A stretch of DNA of 64,000 nucleotides from Sisyra terminalis. Taxonomy: Eukaryota > Arthropoda > Insecta > Neuroptera > Sisyridae. The DNA is taken from positions 67,528,630 to 67,592,629 of the forward strand of contig OY292274.1 in the NCBI GenBank assembly GCA_958496175.1, in the 5' to 3' direction. Below the pieces are notes generated by a model. It saw only the letters and a list, made by a program, of their open reading frames with translations. It was not told the origin of the DNA and searched no databases. Shown here one piece after another: positions 47,800-58,990 of this stretch (its first letter is position 1; each line of letters starts with the position of its first letter). The position numbers and the translations under genes were made by a program.

Positions 47800-48755
47800 C
47801 ATTTACGGTGAATTAAAAAAGAAAAAAAAAATCCACCATAAACTAGACACCAACGAGTCCACTAACTAGTGGTTAAGTCTCGCACCATCTTGATTAGATA
47901 TTGGAAAAATCAGGTAGTTCCTAAACCCTAAAATTAGAGACTATGGCGCTGGGACTATCATTTCTTATTTCTTCGCCTTGAACAATGTTAACACATTTGT
48001 TTAAAGTTCGCGCGACTTCATAACCATTTTTATGACAGAGCATTATTTACGCTTTTGATTAAATTATCAATTTTTGGTTTTGTTGTTGAAACCCCAACAA
48101 AAAAAAAAAAAAAATTGATTGAGTAATTTTTGGGGATGGGAACATAAGTGCTCGGCTTATCTGATGACCTTTTGATTGAACCATTTCGAAGGGTTGTGTA
48201 TTTGTTTTAACAGTTGAACCGGAAATTAATGTGTTAATCAGATTATATTGGGGTTTCGAAAATTTAACAAACTTAATTTCTTATCGTTTTTTTTTTTATT
48301 AAACCGAAATAAGGGATAGGCGCTATAATATTTGTTCGGTTCTCAGCGCTTAAAAATTGTATAGGTAATTGTAGAATATGGTAAAACGTTAAAATCTTAT
48401 ACTTAACAGTAATTTGTAAATGTTACTCTTAAAGTGTTCCACAAATAAAATCGATTTGCATCTCCCAAATAGACAGGGGGAGGCAGCGACTTATATCTTC
48501 AACCCCCCGTACCTGTAAAAATAAAAATGAGCTTGTCAAATTGTGTGGTAAAAATTTTACGAACTTAAAAAAGTCGTTGAATTTTTAATTTTAAAAATTA
48601 TAAATATTTGTCTTAACTCCCACCGCCCATATTTATTTTCATATTTTTTCAAACCGTACTCATTTATGTCCTTCAACTCTCGATTCACCGTAAAGGACTT
48701 AAAAAAGTCTCTAAATTTTTCATTTAAACAATTATAAATACTTGTCTCACATTAT
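47800..48755. other. Gene-free stretch
   Basis: AT-rich, no recognised repeat, no supported exon. Confidence 0.3.
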
Positions 48756-49000
48756 CAGCCCCCGCTTTAGGGGTGGGCAACCCGGGCAGTCGCCCGGGGC
48801 GGAAAATTTCAGGGGCGGCATTTTGTCATATTTGATATACAATATGAACAAAAATGTGAAAAAATTAGTTTTTAGTTAAAAAAATATTTTTCCAAAAAAT
48901 TAAAAATTTTGTGATATTAAAACTCTGTGTTTTTGCAACCCTGAAGGGGCGGCATTTTTTCATCTTGCCCAGGGCGGCAAATTTGCTAGAGCGGGACCTG
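48756..49000. mobile_element. 245-bp hAT-type MITE, copy 2 (inverted)
   Basis: CAGCCCCCGCTTTAGGGGTG ... GAGCGGGACCTG, flanked by perfect CACATTAT repeats (48748-48755 and 49001-49008). Very similar to the copy at 41300-41544, in the opposite orientation. Confidence 0.85.
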
Positions 49001-49780
49001 CACATTATCACTTTCAAAAGTCCAATTTGATTTTTAGCAAAAACTTATATATTTGTCAAGAAATCAAAATTTTCGCAATATATATTACGCGATCTGATCA
49101 TAATGCAAAATAACACTAGCACTTTCGACATCAATTTCCGGCCAAACTATAGTATTTCTAGAAAATTCGTAAAGATCCTTTTTTGTGGGAAATATCCTCA
49201 GCTTTCATTTTAATATTTACGATTTTATTTGTATCAAGCACGAATCAAAAGTTATAATGAAAAAAGAAGCTTTTTAAAATGGTTTCTAAGTCCTTTTTGG
49301 TGAATCCATATGCTTGAACGACTATGCTATCTTATAAGAAAAGGGGTAGTTATAAGAAAACAGTTTCCTGCATTGATACAATATAAAGACTAAACTGGGC
49401 CAAAAAAATCGACTATTTTTTTTTTTTGAAAAGTATATCGAAAATATTGTTCAAGGTGACAAAAAAATAATATCCGGAAGATTTGAGCCTTTAATATTAA
49501 TATTAAGAGATCTATCATCTTTAATTTCGATTTTTTATTTGTACTTTCATTTTTGTGTCAATGCTGTCAAAATATCAAGGTAAAAAAATTCATCTGCACA
49601 TATATTTATGAAAATTAAATTCCCTACAAAAAACGTCTCTTTGAAAATTTTTGCCAGACACGCTGTTTTCGAATAATCAAGCTTCAGACATGGATATAAT
49701 TTTTAGATTTATCTTCTTTATTTTGGAATTTTGTAACTAACGAACAAATAAATGTATATAAATATAAATATATATAGATT

Positions 49781-49784
<4 letters not shown>

Positions 49785-49860
<76 letters not shown>
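49785..49860. repeat. (TA)n microsatellite inside A5
   Basis: About 36 TA units between the left arm of A5 and the B4 element. Confidence 0.9.
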
Positions 49861-49868
<8 letters not shown>

Positions 49869-49872
<4 letters not shown>

Positions 49873-50830
49873 ATTGATTCAAAAAGAAATAATTTTTTTT
49901 CTTAATTATATCGAAAATATTGTTGGGAATGACAAAAAAAAATCCTGTGAAAGTTTAAGCTCTTAATATTAAGTATTAAGAGGTGCCGCATCGCAAATTT
50001 CGATTTTCCATTTAAATAATATGGGAACAATATTCTCTTGCACTTTGAAATTTTATAGCTCACGTTGGTGACAATATTTCGGAATGACCAAGGTATGAGT
50101 AGAAAATTGAGTAGAAAATTGAACGATCTACAAAAAAGGTGGTCTTACAAGTTTTTGATATATTTATTCCTTCAAAAGTTATTCGAAGTCAAAGTTGAAC
50201 TATAGAGAAAATTTATATATATACCTAAAATATTTGGAAAATGTTTTTATTTGTGTTTATAGATCAATCGTCTTGACCTTGGAAGGATTGCCAAGAATCA
50301 AATAATATAAATCAGCACTTTTTGTTCAGAAAACGGAAATGGTTTTTCAGCAAATTATTTAATTAAAATAAAAAAATAGTTTTTATGTTAAAAATATATT
50401 AATTCGGGGAATATCATTAACTTAGAACAATAAAATTACGAATATTTTCAGTTTTTAATGCAAATAACCTAGGCCCTGTGAAAAATATCAAAAACTTTTA
50501 TAATAATAAGTTAATAGAAAAAAAAGTGCACTACAAAAAAATTCCTATAAAATTTTTCTCAAAAAATTGATGGTTGCGTCAAAAAATTAAAAAAATATTA
50601 AAATTTCTCTTTAGTTCAACTTTGACCTCGAATAACTTTTGAAGGAATAAACATATCAAAAACTTGTACAAGTCCTTTTTTGTAGGTCGTTCAATTTTCT
50701 ACAAGAATATACCTTGTTCATTCCGAAATATTGTCACCAACGTGAGCTATAAAATTCCAAAGTGCAAGAGAATATTGTTCCCATGTTATTTAAATGGAAA
50801 ATCGAAATTTACAATGCGGCACCTCTTCTT
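49869..50830. mobile_element. Fold-back MITE family B (B4), nested in A5
   Basis: Diverged left end (TTATATTGATTCAAAAAG); arms as in B3 with an unrelated insertion near 50220-50340 (ACCTAAAATATTTGG ... GGAAATGGTTTTTC). The right end is cut at GGCACCTCTTCTT. Confidence 0.65.
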
Positions 50831-50872
50831 AAAAAAAAATAGTCAATTTTTTTGGCCCAGTTTAATAAAGAC

Positions 50873-51395
50873 TCATTGTTTATCCCTATAATATATGAAT
50901 ATTTGGCTAGGAAAGCAAAAAAGGCAAGAACTTATTCTTGAAAACAAGTCAAAGATATAAAATTTAAAGGCAACTTTTTTGATAATTGGTACCAAAAAAT
51001 TTTACGGGGAACGAGAAGGGATTTGTTATATTTTTTTTGGTTTATAAAGAGAGCGGTGAAAGATAATAGCCCTCCTTTTTTAGACAAACCAAAAATCAAA
51101 TGACAACAATAGGTTTCCTTGGAAACGATCTAAATCAATAATTCGTCATTCCTTTGATCTATTTGTGGGAATTGAAACCTGTGCTTTTCGAGACTAAGTA
51201 GGCGATGATGGTCCTAAACAATAACGAATCGGTCCCATTAATCCATCCGAAACCGATGATGCACTTGTTCAGTGCATTGTGTATATATTATCTTACTTAT
51301 TTTTCCGCTCTTTTTTCGCTGGACACGCAACCTTGCATGTTTCCCTAACCAACCCCGACATGATCTCATTATTGATCCACATTGATCATGCCAAT

Positions 51396-51426
<31 letters not shown>

Positions 51427-51958
51427 AGTTCCAAACAAGGAACTTTTCGACCCGAACTTGTCGTTTTTTTTTTCATTGTGTTAGTGAAAGCTTTTCGGGG
51501 GGCTAACATGAAATTATCTTGGTATTCAAAAAATAAGCGCCACACAGTATGCTGGTCGGGGATGTTTTTTTTTTTTGTTTTAATCCCATTCATTTATTAG
51601 TTGAGAGTCTTTTTTTTTTGGAGAACAAGAAGAAACTGTCTTACGACAAATGACCATATGGTGGAAAGATTTTTTTTCTTCCTAAAAAAAAATTAATTAT
51701 CTGACCACTTTCTTCGATTGAAATACAATGACAAAAGGGTTGTAAATATTTGAGTAAAGAAATCATAATTTTATAAAATTAATATTCCTCCATTAAATTA
51801 TAAATAAAATCATCCCCATTGAAATAAACAAAAAAAAAAAATGGTAATTTAAATTTTTTTTTTGAGCTTAAAAATTTCAAATCTCGTCCTCGACCCGAAC
51901 ATTCTCGATTTTCCGACTTCGTTTTCCGATTAGCCTCTTCCTCCATCTACGTCAGATC
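50873..51958. other. Gene-free stretch upstream of a possible promoter
   Basis: Poly(T) at 51400-51426 and AT-rich DNA; GC rises after 51885. Overlapping open frames at 51238-51600 on both strands are low-complexity artefacts. Confidence 0.35.
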
Positions 51959-52096
51959 AGTCGCCATTTTTATCACCGGTTGATCGATTTGTTCTCGAAA
52001 AAAAATTGATAAATTTTCCGAGGAAAACTTGTGGAAATAGTGTTTTGTGTTAATTAAAGCCTTTAGTAATCAGTGGAGTGATTTTTTTATATGGAA
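51959..52096 (+). promoter_or_regulatory. Possible transcription start and first exon
   Basis: GATCAGTCGCCATTTTTATC carries a TCAGT initiator (A at 51959) overlapping a GCCAT box of YY1/PHO type, after a CpG-richer stretch (CTCGTCCTCGACCCGAACAT). The putative exon ends ATGGAA|GTAAGTAAA, an excellent donor. A second exon would follow the acceptor at 52550; spliced, the ATG here gives only MEVLMD and a stop, so it would be an upstream ORF. No TATA box is seen. Confidence 0.35.
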
Positions 52097-52550
52097 GTAA
52101 GTAAATTATTACAAAAATCATACAATCATCATCACTTTCCTAATGCAATTCCTTATGACATTGCAATGTCGTAATTAACCCTATTCATTTTTTTTTCGTA
52201 TCATAAATTAAATCGATTGAAAATCAAAGTTTATAAAGTGCATAGGCAATTTGCGTAAAAGTTTTTTTGGTTCAATTGATATTTGGGGTAAAAATTTCGA
52301 AAAAAAAAATCTTTTGGGAGATTGATGGAAAAACAAAGACAAAATCGCATCGCTGCATAATGTGCACCATTTTTTGTGAGCACCGCAATACGGTGCGCGT
52401 AAAACACGACCACCTGTTCATGTTGCATGGTCCATCAATGAACTGTTTATTTTGAAAGTGATGTAAGTTCATTTTAAACGGAAACCAAAGTTTTATACCA
52501 TTTGTAATAATTTAAGCGATTTTTTTTAAAATTAATTTTCATTTTTTTAG

Positions 52551-52657
52551 GTGCTTATGGATTAAAATTTATTTCCTTCACTGTGGAATTGATGGACCTT
52601 ATTTGGAATTTGCTGAGATCGAAGCAATCAAAGACTTCAGTTCCAGTTAAAATGCAA
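52551..52657 (+). CDS. Possible second exon with start codon
   Basis: A strong acceptor (TTTTCATTTTTTTAG) precedes 52551. The frame with ATG at 52592 reads MDLIWNLLRSKQSKTSVPVK then MQ before a weak donor (CAA|GTTTTT). Another frame is open to a TAA at 52648 (CLWIKIYFLHCGIDGPYLEF ...). Protein not recognised; the gene would continue to the right, beyond what I can trace. Confidence 0.25.
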
Positions 52658-52799
52658 GTTTTTTTTTCTTTTTTTTTTTTTTGGTTTTGGATTGGAAATA
52701 CATTTATAGATATATGCAATTGGTTCTGGTCTTTCAGTCATTTAATTTTTGTTTTTTAAATTGTTGCAAACTGCAACAATTAAAATTAGAGAACGCCAT

Positions 52800-53230
52800 G
52801 ACAACGGTTCTTTCGCCACCACAATTTGATGACAGATTTTTATAGATCTCAATGAAATAAAGCGAAATGAAAGAATAAATTTTTTCCATATTACCCTTAG
52901 TTTACGAAATATCGATACTTAAAAAAAATTTCGTGACCCATGCAATTCCTTTTTGATATACAAAAGATATACTTATCTTTTATTAAATAAGCATCTCAAA
53001 TGTTTTTGCTTAAGCTTCGTCCCCCCCTGACTTAAGTTTAGCCCCTCAACCCCTTGTTATAGTGGCCATTAGTAAAAAACTACCTGTTACTTTTGTTTAT
53101 CTAGAAATATCCTTTTTCTAGAAATTTCTCGTAAACTAAGCGAGATGTCGAATTTTTTTATACTTTATTTTCGTTTTATTTCGTCGAGATCTATACAAAT
53201 CTATCTTCAAACCATAGTAACCCTTAGAGA
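52800..53230. mobile_element. Fold-back element
   Basis: GATAGATCT-type arms: ATAGATCTCAATGAAATAAA near 52840 is answered by TTTATTTCGTCGAGATCTAT near 53175, and CTTAGTTTACGAAAT by TCTCGTAAACTAAG. Diverged but clearly inverted. Confidence 0.5.
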
Positions 53231-53386
53231 CCCTTATTTCCTGTCCTTAAGACCAAATATAAGTTGCAATATCTAGTACCACGAATTATAGATACAATGA
53301 GTCCGAATGTAATGGTAAAAATCGTATTAATTTGAGATTCAGTACCGATAGAGCGCGCTACTTTTCAAAAAGCACTCGTTTGAATT

Positions 53387-53600
53387 TACGGGTTGTTAAC
53401 TCTCAAAAACGAAACAAGGATACCCAAACTGGGTAGGATAATTGAGGAAAAGCTGTATAGAGTGTTTGATGCAGGTAGAAAGAGATAGAAATTCCGAAAT
53501 TCTATCTCTTTCTACTTGCAGCAAATACTCTATACAGCTATTCCACAATTATCCTATCAAGTTGGGTTATTCTTAGAGAGTTAACAGCCCGTGTTTGAAT
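53387..53600. mobile_element. Short, well-preserved fold-back
   Basis: GGGTTGTTAACTCTC ... GAGAGTTAACAGCCC with arms of about 100 bp, meeting at AGATAGAAATTCCGAAATTCTATC. Centre pairing TAGAAAGAGATAGAA / TTCTATCTCTTTCTA is perfect. Confidence 0.7.
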
Positions 53601-53647
53601 CATTACACAAGAAGTGTTGTTATTAACAATTGTGAATTTCAATCTTC

Positions 53648-53795
53648 TACAAAATGTGGCGCTGGTGTACTAATTTATGTTACCTTAGTTACCTTACGTA
53701 AACTATATAGTTTTGGTATAAATTAGTACTTGAAAGACACTAATGGCGGCGCCACATCTTGACTCATTTCCCATCATGCATTGCAAGATTCAAAT
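53648..53795. mobile_element. Second copy of the 15580 MITE
   Basis: Shares GGCGGCGCCACAT and CATTTCCCATCATGCATTGC with 15740-15780. Confidence 0.45.
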
Positions 53796-53800
53796 ATTTT

Positions 53801-56800
53801 CTTAATATCTTCGGTACATCTTGAATATTTGCGCTGTTAGTGACAGAAAAAAGAACTATAAATATATCTCTGTTATTGTGGAAAAGCTTATATCGTTTGG
53901 ACTCCTTATATCTATACTTCGTGTATAATACTATCAGAGTAATATTAGGCCTATATCATACTATTATCAGATTACCTTGAAGATCACTTAGTGATATTTA
54001 TAAGTGTGATAAATAATTAAGTTTAGATAAGATCTTATCAATTAATTCGACGTAATTTATATAACTAGAATCTTTTTTTTCTCGAAAACTGGGTATTAAG
54101 ATTTCTCGAATACTATAGAACCGATTCGATCGCCGTTGGTCCTAAAAATGTTCATTATAACTAGACATATATATGCACTTAAAAATTCCAAAATGTGCAC
54201 TAAAAATAGGGTGAATTATGCACAATCAAAAACATTTGTTTTCACATTATATTAACCAGAAGACCCCTTTAATAAGGGTTCGGTAAATGCGTGTATGAAA
54301 CTGGTGAGGGTTAGTACCTCCAACAAGGTTTGGAACCACTGTTTTAGGTACTATAGTTTTTACTTAGAGATCATTTTTTTTTAAATCAAGCACTGTAAGT
54401 CATCGTAAATCGTGGCTACTTTCTAAGGGATTTTATTTTCATTTTGTCATTGGCAAATTGGCAAGCGCGGATCCTGCCCCATTGTGTACCACCCTAATTA
54501 AAGTGGATTCCACATTAGGATTTAATTATACAATAAAGTTTGTTAACAATGCTGATTTCCAATTAAAAAATTGACCTGAAATAAATTCCGCGATAGCCCC
54601 CCCCCTCCCCCAAAATTATACGAACTCTCACTGAAATTATCTCATTTAAATGTTCTGTTACAAAATGGGTCCTTAAAATTTATGGCTATGCGTTGTATTA
54701 TTCATAATTTATAATCTAATCTATAAAATGGAAAACAAACTACTGAAGAAATTTCCATAAAAAAACGTTTGTCTAAGTTAGGGATTTACCCAATAAATTA
54801 CGTTGACAAATATTAAAGCATAAAATTAAGGTTGGTAATTGTTAAGTTAAACTTTTGACTATTTGGTTTCGAAGATCACAAGCGATAATCGTGGTTTTTG
54901 ATGGGAAAATTATTCAAAAAAAAAAAAATTGCAAATTTCTTGAAAGATTATAGTTTTCGGCATATTTACAATAGGATAGTGCAATGATGAGGTTGAGGTT
55001 GAGGGTGAATTGTCGCGGCCACTGTCTGGCCAGCACCTGTGGATGGCACGCGACATCATTGGGTAGTTTCCTTCGAAAGTTTTCGAGGGCTCGAGCTTAA
55101 GACAAGTCATTAGGGACGGGGGTGCAGGTACGGATGAGCCTTTTGCCAAATGAACCTCCACTTACGAAAAAAAGCATGGGGAGGGAAACGATGGAGGGTT
55201 TTTCGAAAACTATAACAATAATATTGTCGTCACAGATGGTTGGCGATGGCTCTTTCTCGAAATTCGAAGGGTACCCGGTTTTTGTCAGTCTCGATTTGAC
55301 TCCACCGAAACAATTGGGACCCACATTATTACGGTGGGTCGATCGAAAAATTGGCCGGGCTAATTAATTGAGATTGCATTGTTTTTGATGCGGAGGAATT
55401 CAATATGTGTACAGCATCCAGATGATGCAAATGCACCCACTTTGCTTGATGTCTCGTACGTTTCATTGATTAATTGGTCACTGGTTGTGCATTGTTGACA
55501 AATTGTTGACACGACCGAAAATCGAAATTCTCACCTGCCGAAATTTGGCCACTGAAATGCCAGGGATGGAAAAGCGGGGTGGCGCACACGATATGATAGA
55601 AAACGAGCAGGAGCTCCAGAGGAGGCCATCGTCAAGCGTTGGGTTACACTGTTCGGAAATTTGTTGGGCTTCCGCCACTAACTGACCCAATCAATCGATC
55701 AATTTACAAAAAATTGTCTTAGTCAATTAGCTTGGCAGCATCTTTGTCTCCATGTATCTGGTGTTGTGATGCTGAAGACATATGAAAGTTCAATGAAGAT
55801 CGATAAAGACATTGTTTATTTATTCTGTAAAACTTTTCCATAAAAATGGTATCAAATGATACAGGTGGTAAAAGAGTGATTAGTTTTATTAAATTTACCA
55901 TTTGGTATTTCCAATTTAAATTTGAGATATCATAGTTTTCTATGCATTGTTATCAACAATCTATTGCCGAGTTTTGTTCACTATAGAATTAAAGAAATTG
56001 AGGCAAATTTGTGTTTGCGATTTTGAGAATCCGACTACTCTAAATCGTTATCGATCCCCGAAAAAATCAAGACTGTGTACCATAGCGTTAATGTAAAAAA
56101 TCAAGAACAATTAATTATCGTCTGATAATCTTTTAAAGACAACTTCTTTAGCAAATTAGGCTTTATAGATCTATGAAACTTTAGAACTTTGTTGAATTAG
56201 TTAAGGCATTGTTGCTTAACTTCAGCAATTCAAAAATCCTCATTCACCCTTATTTATATTATCGGCTTAAGCACAATAGATTTCTAAGAAATTCTAGGAA
56301 AACTTCAATGTTAACAATGTTTTTATTTTCATAATAAGAAACAGAAGAATCTCTTATTTCGGTTACCCTTTACCATTTATTTTTTATTTGAAACTTTAAC
56401 TTAAAGCTCAAAATTTAATGAACTTTTCAGGGTTTTTATTATACTCTTTTTTTGTTACTTTACATAAGCAAATATTTTAAATGTTTAATGAATAATTAAT
56501 CGATTATTTTGCTGTAAGCCAATGTTTGGTTTTGTATTTCTTTTTAGGGGTTCGTTTTAAGGGTTGAATTTATAACGGTTGGAAAGAAAAATATATGCAC
56601 TTCTCATTGTTTATAGCCACTATGATGATCGATTTATTTAGTTGTCGAAAAAAAAAATTCTATATTTTTTTAATCAATACACAAGTAATAGTCAAAAGGC
56701 TGAAATGATAAGAAATGCTAATTTAAGGGTCCAAGATGTATTCTCGTCTGAAAGACCTACCATCGAAATCGAGTTTTTTAAAAAAAAAATATGGCAAATG

Positions 56801-56821
56801 TCGACAAATAGGATCCCATAG
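53801..56821. other. Gene-free stretch with a GC-richer island at 54960-55690
   Basis: The island is open on both strands in short blocks (54910-55367, 55478-55690) but shows no splice sites that join them. It contains CACCTGTGGATGGCACGCGACA-like text, TAATTAATTGA homeodomain-type sites (55362) and ATTGATTAATTGG (55467). I read it as a likely conserved regulatory region, not a gene. Confidence 0.3.
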
Positions 56822-57082
56822 TTAACTATCAATCGAATTATTTAAAGGTTGAAGGTAGGAAAAATCGTTCAAATGGTGGCCAAACAAAAATAAAGGTTCT
56901 GGAAAATTTAGCAATGAGTTATAGTCCAATAGTTGAATGTTTATTTCAGACTCCAAAATTGGATCAATTGTCAATGACAATTGATCAGCAGTGATCAAAA
57001 TTGGACAATAAAAGATGTGTTGTGTTCCATCCGGAACAGTTTGATGATCTGGTAGGAGTTTGATGTAGAGATTTTTATCCAT
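56822..57082 (-). CDS. 86-codon open frame overlapping the terminal exon
   Basis: ATG at 57082 overlaps the stop of the exon above by a few bases in another frame: MDKNLYIKLLPDHQTVPDGT, QHIFYCPILITADQLSLTID and on to SIDS. It looks more protein-like than chance frames here, so the two may once have been one frame separated by a small indel (this copy has GAGGATGGATAA where the tandem copies have GATGGATAA). No family recognised. Confidence 0.25.
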   Translation of the reverse strand: MDKNLYIKLLPDHQTVPDGTQHIFYCPILITADQLSLTIDPILESEINIQLLDYNSLLNFPEPLFLFGHHLNDFSYLQPLNNSIDS

Positions 57083-57268
57083 CCTCCAGCTTATAGTTGG
57101 GACTTGGCACTAAACGATTGTCATCTGTTTTGACCTTAGCAAACGTTCTTGATCGTATGAATCTTATATCACTAGATGCTTGTAAAAATTTGATATCTTT
57201 CGGTTTTTTCTCCAAAAAGAAAATTAAATGTTTTGGAAAATAAACGTACAAATAATGAATTTCTTTTT
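57075..57268 (-). CDS. Terminal coding exon, unidentified protein
   Basis: A consensus acceptor TTTTCTGTTACAG is followed (minus strand) by 63 codons in phase +2: KEIHYLYVYFPKHLIFFLEK, KPKDIKFLQASSDIRFIRSR, TFAKVKTDDNRLVPSPNYKL, EDG and TAA. Upstream coding exons were not identified. Three tandem copies to the right (57620, 58037, 58567) keep the 'NDNxLxPxxNYKxD' end but have lost the acceptor (TTAGAG, none, TTGGAG) or acquired stops. Family unknown. Confidence 0.35.
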
Positions 57269-57279
57269 CTGTAACAGAA

Positions 57280-58990
57280 AATATATTTAGTAATTCTCGA
57301 ACAGTTCTTATATATGTATATATTTAATGTAAATAATTGAAGACTTCAATGCTAAATTAGAACACAAACCGTGATTTAAGAACTTATTTTTCTCATATAA
57401 ATAATAATATAAATTGGAGTCAAATTAATTGTAATTAATGGAAAATTTACTTGCTCATATTGTATAATTCAGTAATTATCAATCAGTGGTCGGCGTACCG
57501 AGAAATCATTGCAAAAATCTTATCTACTCTTGAAACGTAATTTATGAAAAATCTTTACATAGAAAGGCATCAAATTTTTATGGTCCTCAACATTCCAAGA
57601 CTTTGATAGAAAGCTCCTTATCCATCTACCTTATAGTTGGGCTTCGGTGGCAAAGGATTATCATTTGTTTTGGCTTTTTGGATTTTGGTAATTTAAGTTT
57701 TTCCTTGATTTTTTTTTTTAATAATAGATTCCTTTATCTCTAACAGAAAATATATTTGGAGACTTCAATGCCCAATTAGAACACAAAGCGTGTTTTGAAA
57801 GCTTATTTTTCTCATATAAATAATAGTAAATAGTGACCAATTTTATGGTAATTAATTGAAAATTTACTTGCTCATATAGTAAGTTCAGTGTTTATTAATC
57901 AGTAGTCGGCGTATCAAAGAATCATAGCAAATATCTTATCAACTCTTGAAACATAATTTATGAAAAATCTTTGCATAGAAAAGGAACAACTTTTTATAGT
58001 CCTCAAAAGCTCCTTGAATTATATAGAAAGCTTCTTATCCATCCAGTTTGTAGTTGAGTTTTGGCACCAAACGATTATCATCTGTTTTGACCTTAACACA
58101 CGCTTTTGTTCGTGTAATACTAAAATAGCAAAAGGTGCTTTTGAAAATTTGATAATTTTAGGTTTTTCCTTGACAAGATGTTTCTTTTTTTTTTGGAAAA
58201 TGAACGCAAAAATAATTAATTTTGCAAATGCATTAATGATCTAATTGTACCATTTCTTTATGTGTAAATTCAATGTAAACAATTGGAGACTTCAATGCCC
58301 AATTAGAACACAAAGCGTGAATTGAAAGCTTATTTTTCTCATATAAACAATAGTACAGTGTGGCCAATTTCATGGTAATTAATTGAAATTATATCTCTGC
58401 TCATATTGTGTAGTCCAGTATTTATCAATCAGTGGTCGGCGTACCGAAGAATCATTGCAAAAATCTTTTCTACTCTTGAAACGAGTAGTTTATGAAAAAT
58501 TTTTGTATAAAAAAGCAACAATTTTTTATAGTCCTCAAAGTTCCCGGAATTAGATAGAAAAGCTCCTTATCTATCCAATTTATAGTTGAGCTTTGGTACT
58601 AAACGATTGTCATTTGTTCTGGTCTTAGCAAATGCTTTTGATCGTGGAAAACAACTATCAAGAGATGCTTTTGAAAATTAGATAATTTAAAATTTTCCTT
58701 GAACTTTTTTTTTTAATAATAGATTCCTTTATCTCCAATAGAAAATTAAATTGTGCAAATGTATTAATGATCTAATTGGACCATTTCTTTATGTGTAAAT
58801 GCAATGTAAACAATTGGAGACTTCAATGGCCGAGTAGAACACAAACCGTGATAAGAAATCTTATTTTTCACATATAAACAATTTAATAAATTATTGCCAA
58901 TTTTATGGTAATTAATTGAAATTATATCCCTGCTAATATTGTATAATCCAGTATTTATCAATCAGTGGCCGGCATACCGAGGAATCTTAG
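57280..58990. repeat. Tandem array of ~415-530 bp units containing decayed exon copies
   Basis: GAGACTTCAATG(C)C / AGAACACAAA occurs at about 57344, 57757, 58290 and 58820; CAGTGGTCGGCGTACC and its variants at 57484, 57900, 58431 and 58963. Each unit carries a degraded version of the exon at 57075-57268 on the minus strand. Confidence 0.65.

Larger units (their letters stand above)
49391..50864. mobile_element. Family A element (A5) split by a family B element, 8-bp duplication intact
   Basis: Left end TAAACTGGGCC and right end GGCCCAGTTTA are flanked by ATAAAGAC on both sides (49383-49390 and 50865-50872). Family A sequence runs to about 49780; then come a long (TA)n tract and family B sequence (about 49869-50830), then only the last 34 bp of the right A end. 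So B entered or recombined into A. Confidence 0.75.

Noticed and set aside
54910..55690. Possible multi-exon gene in the GC-richer island
   Set aside because: Frames on both strands are short and cannot be joined by credible splice sites; treated as possible regulatory DNA.
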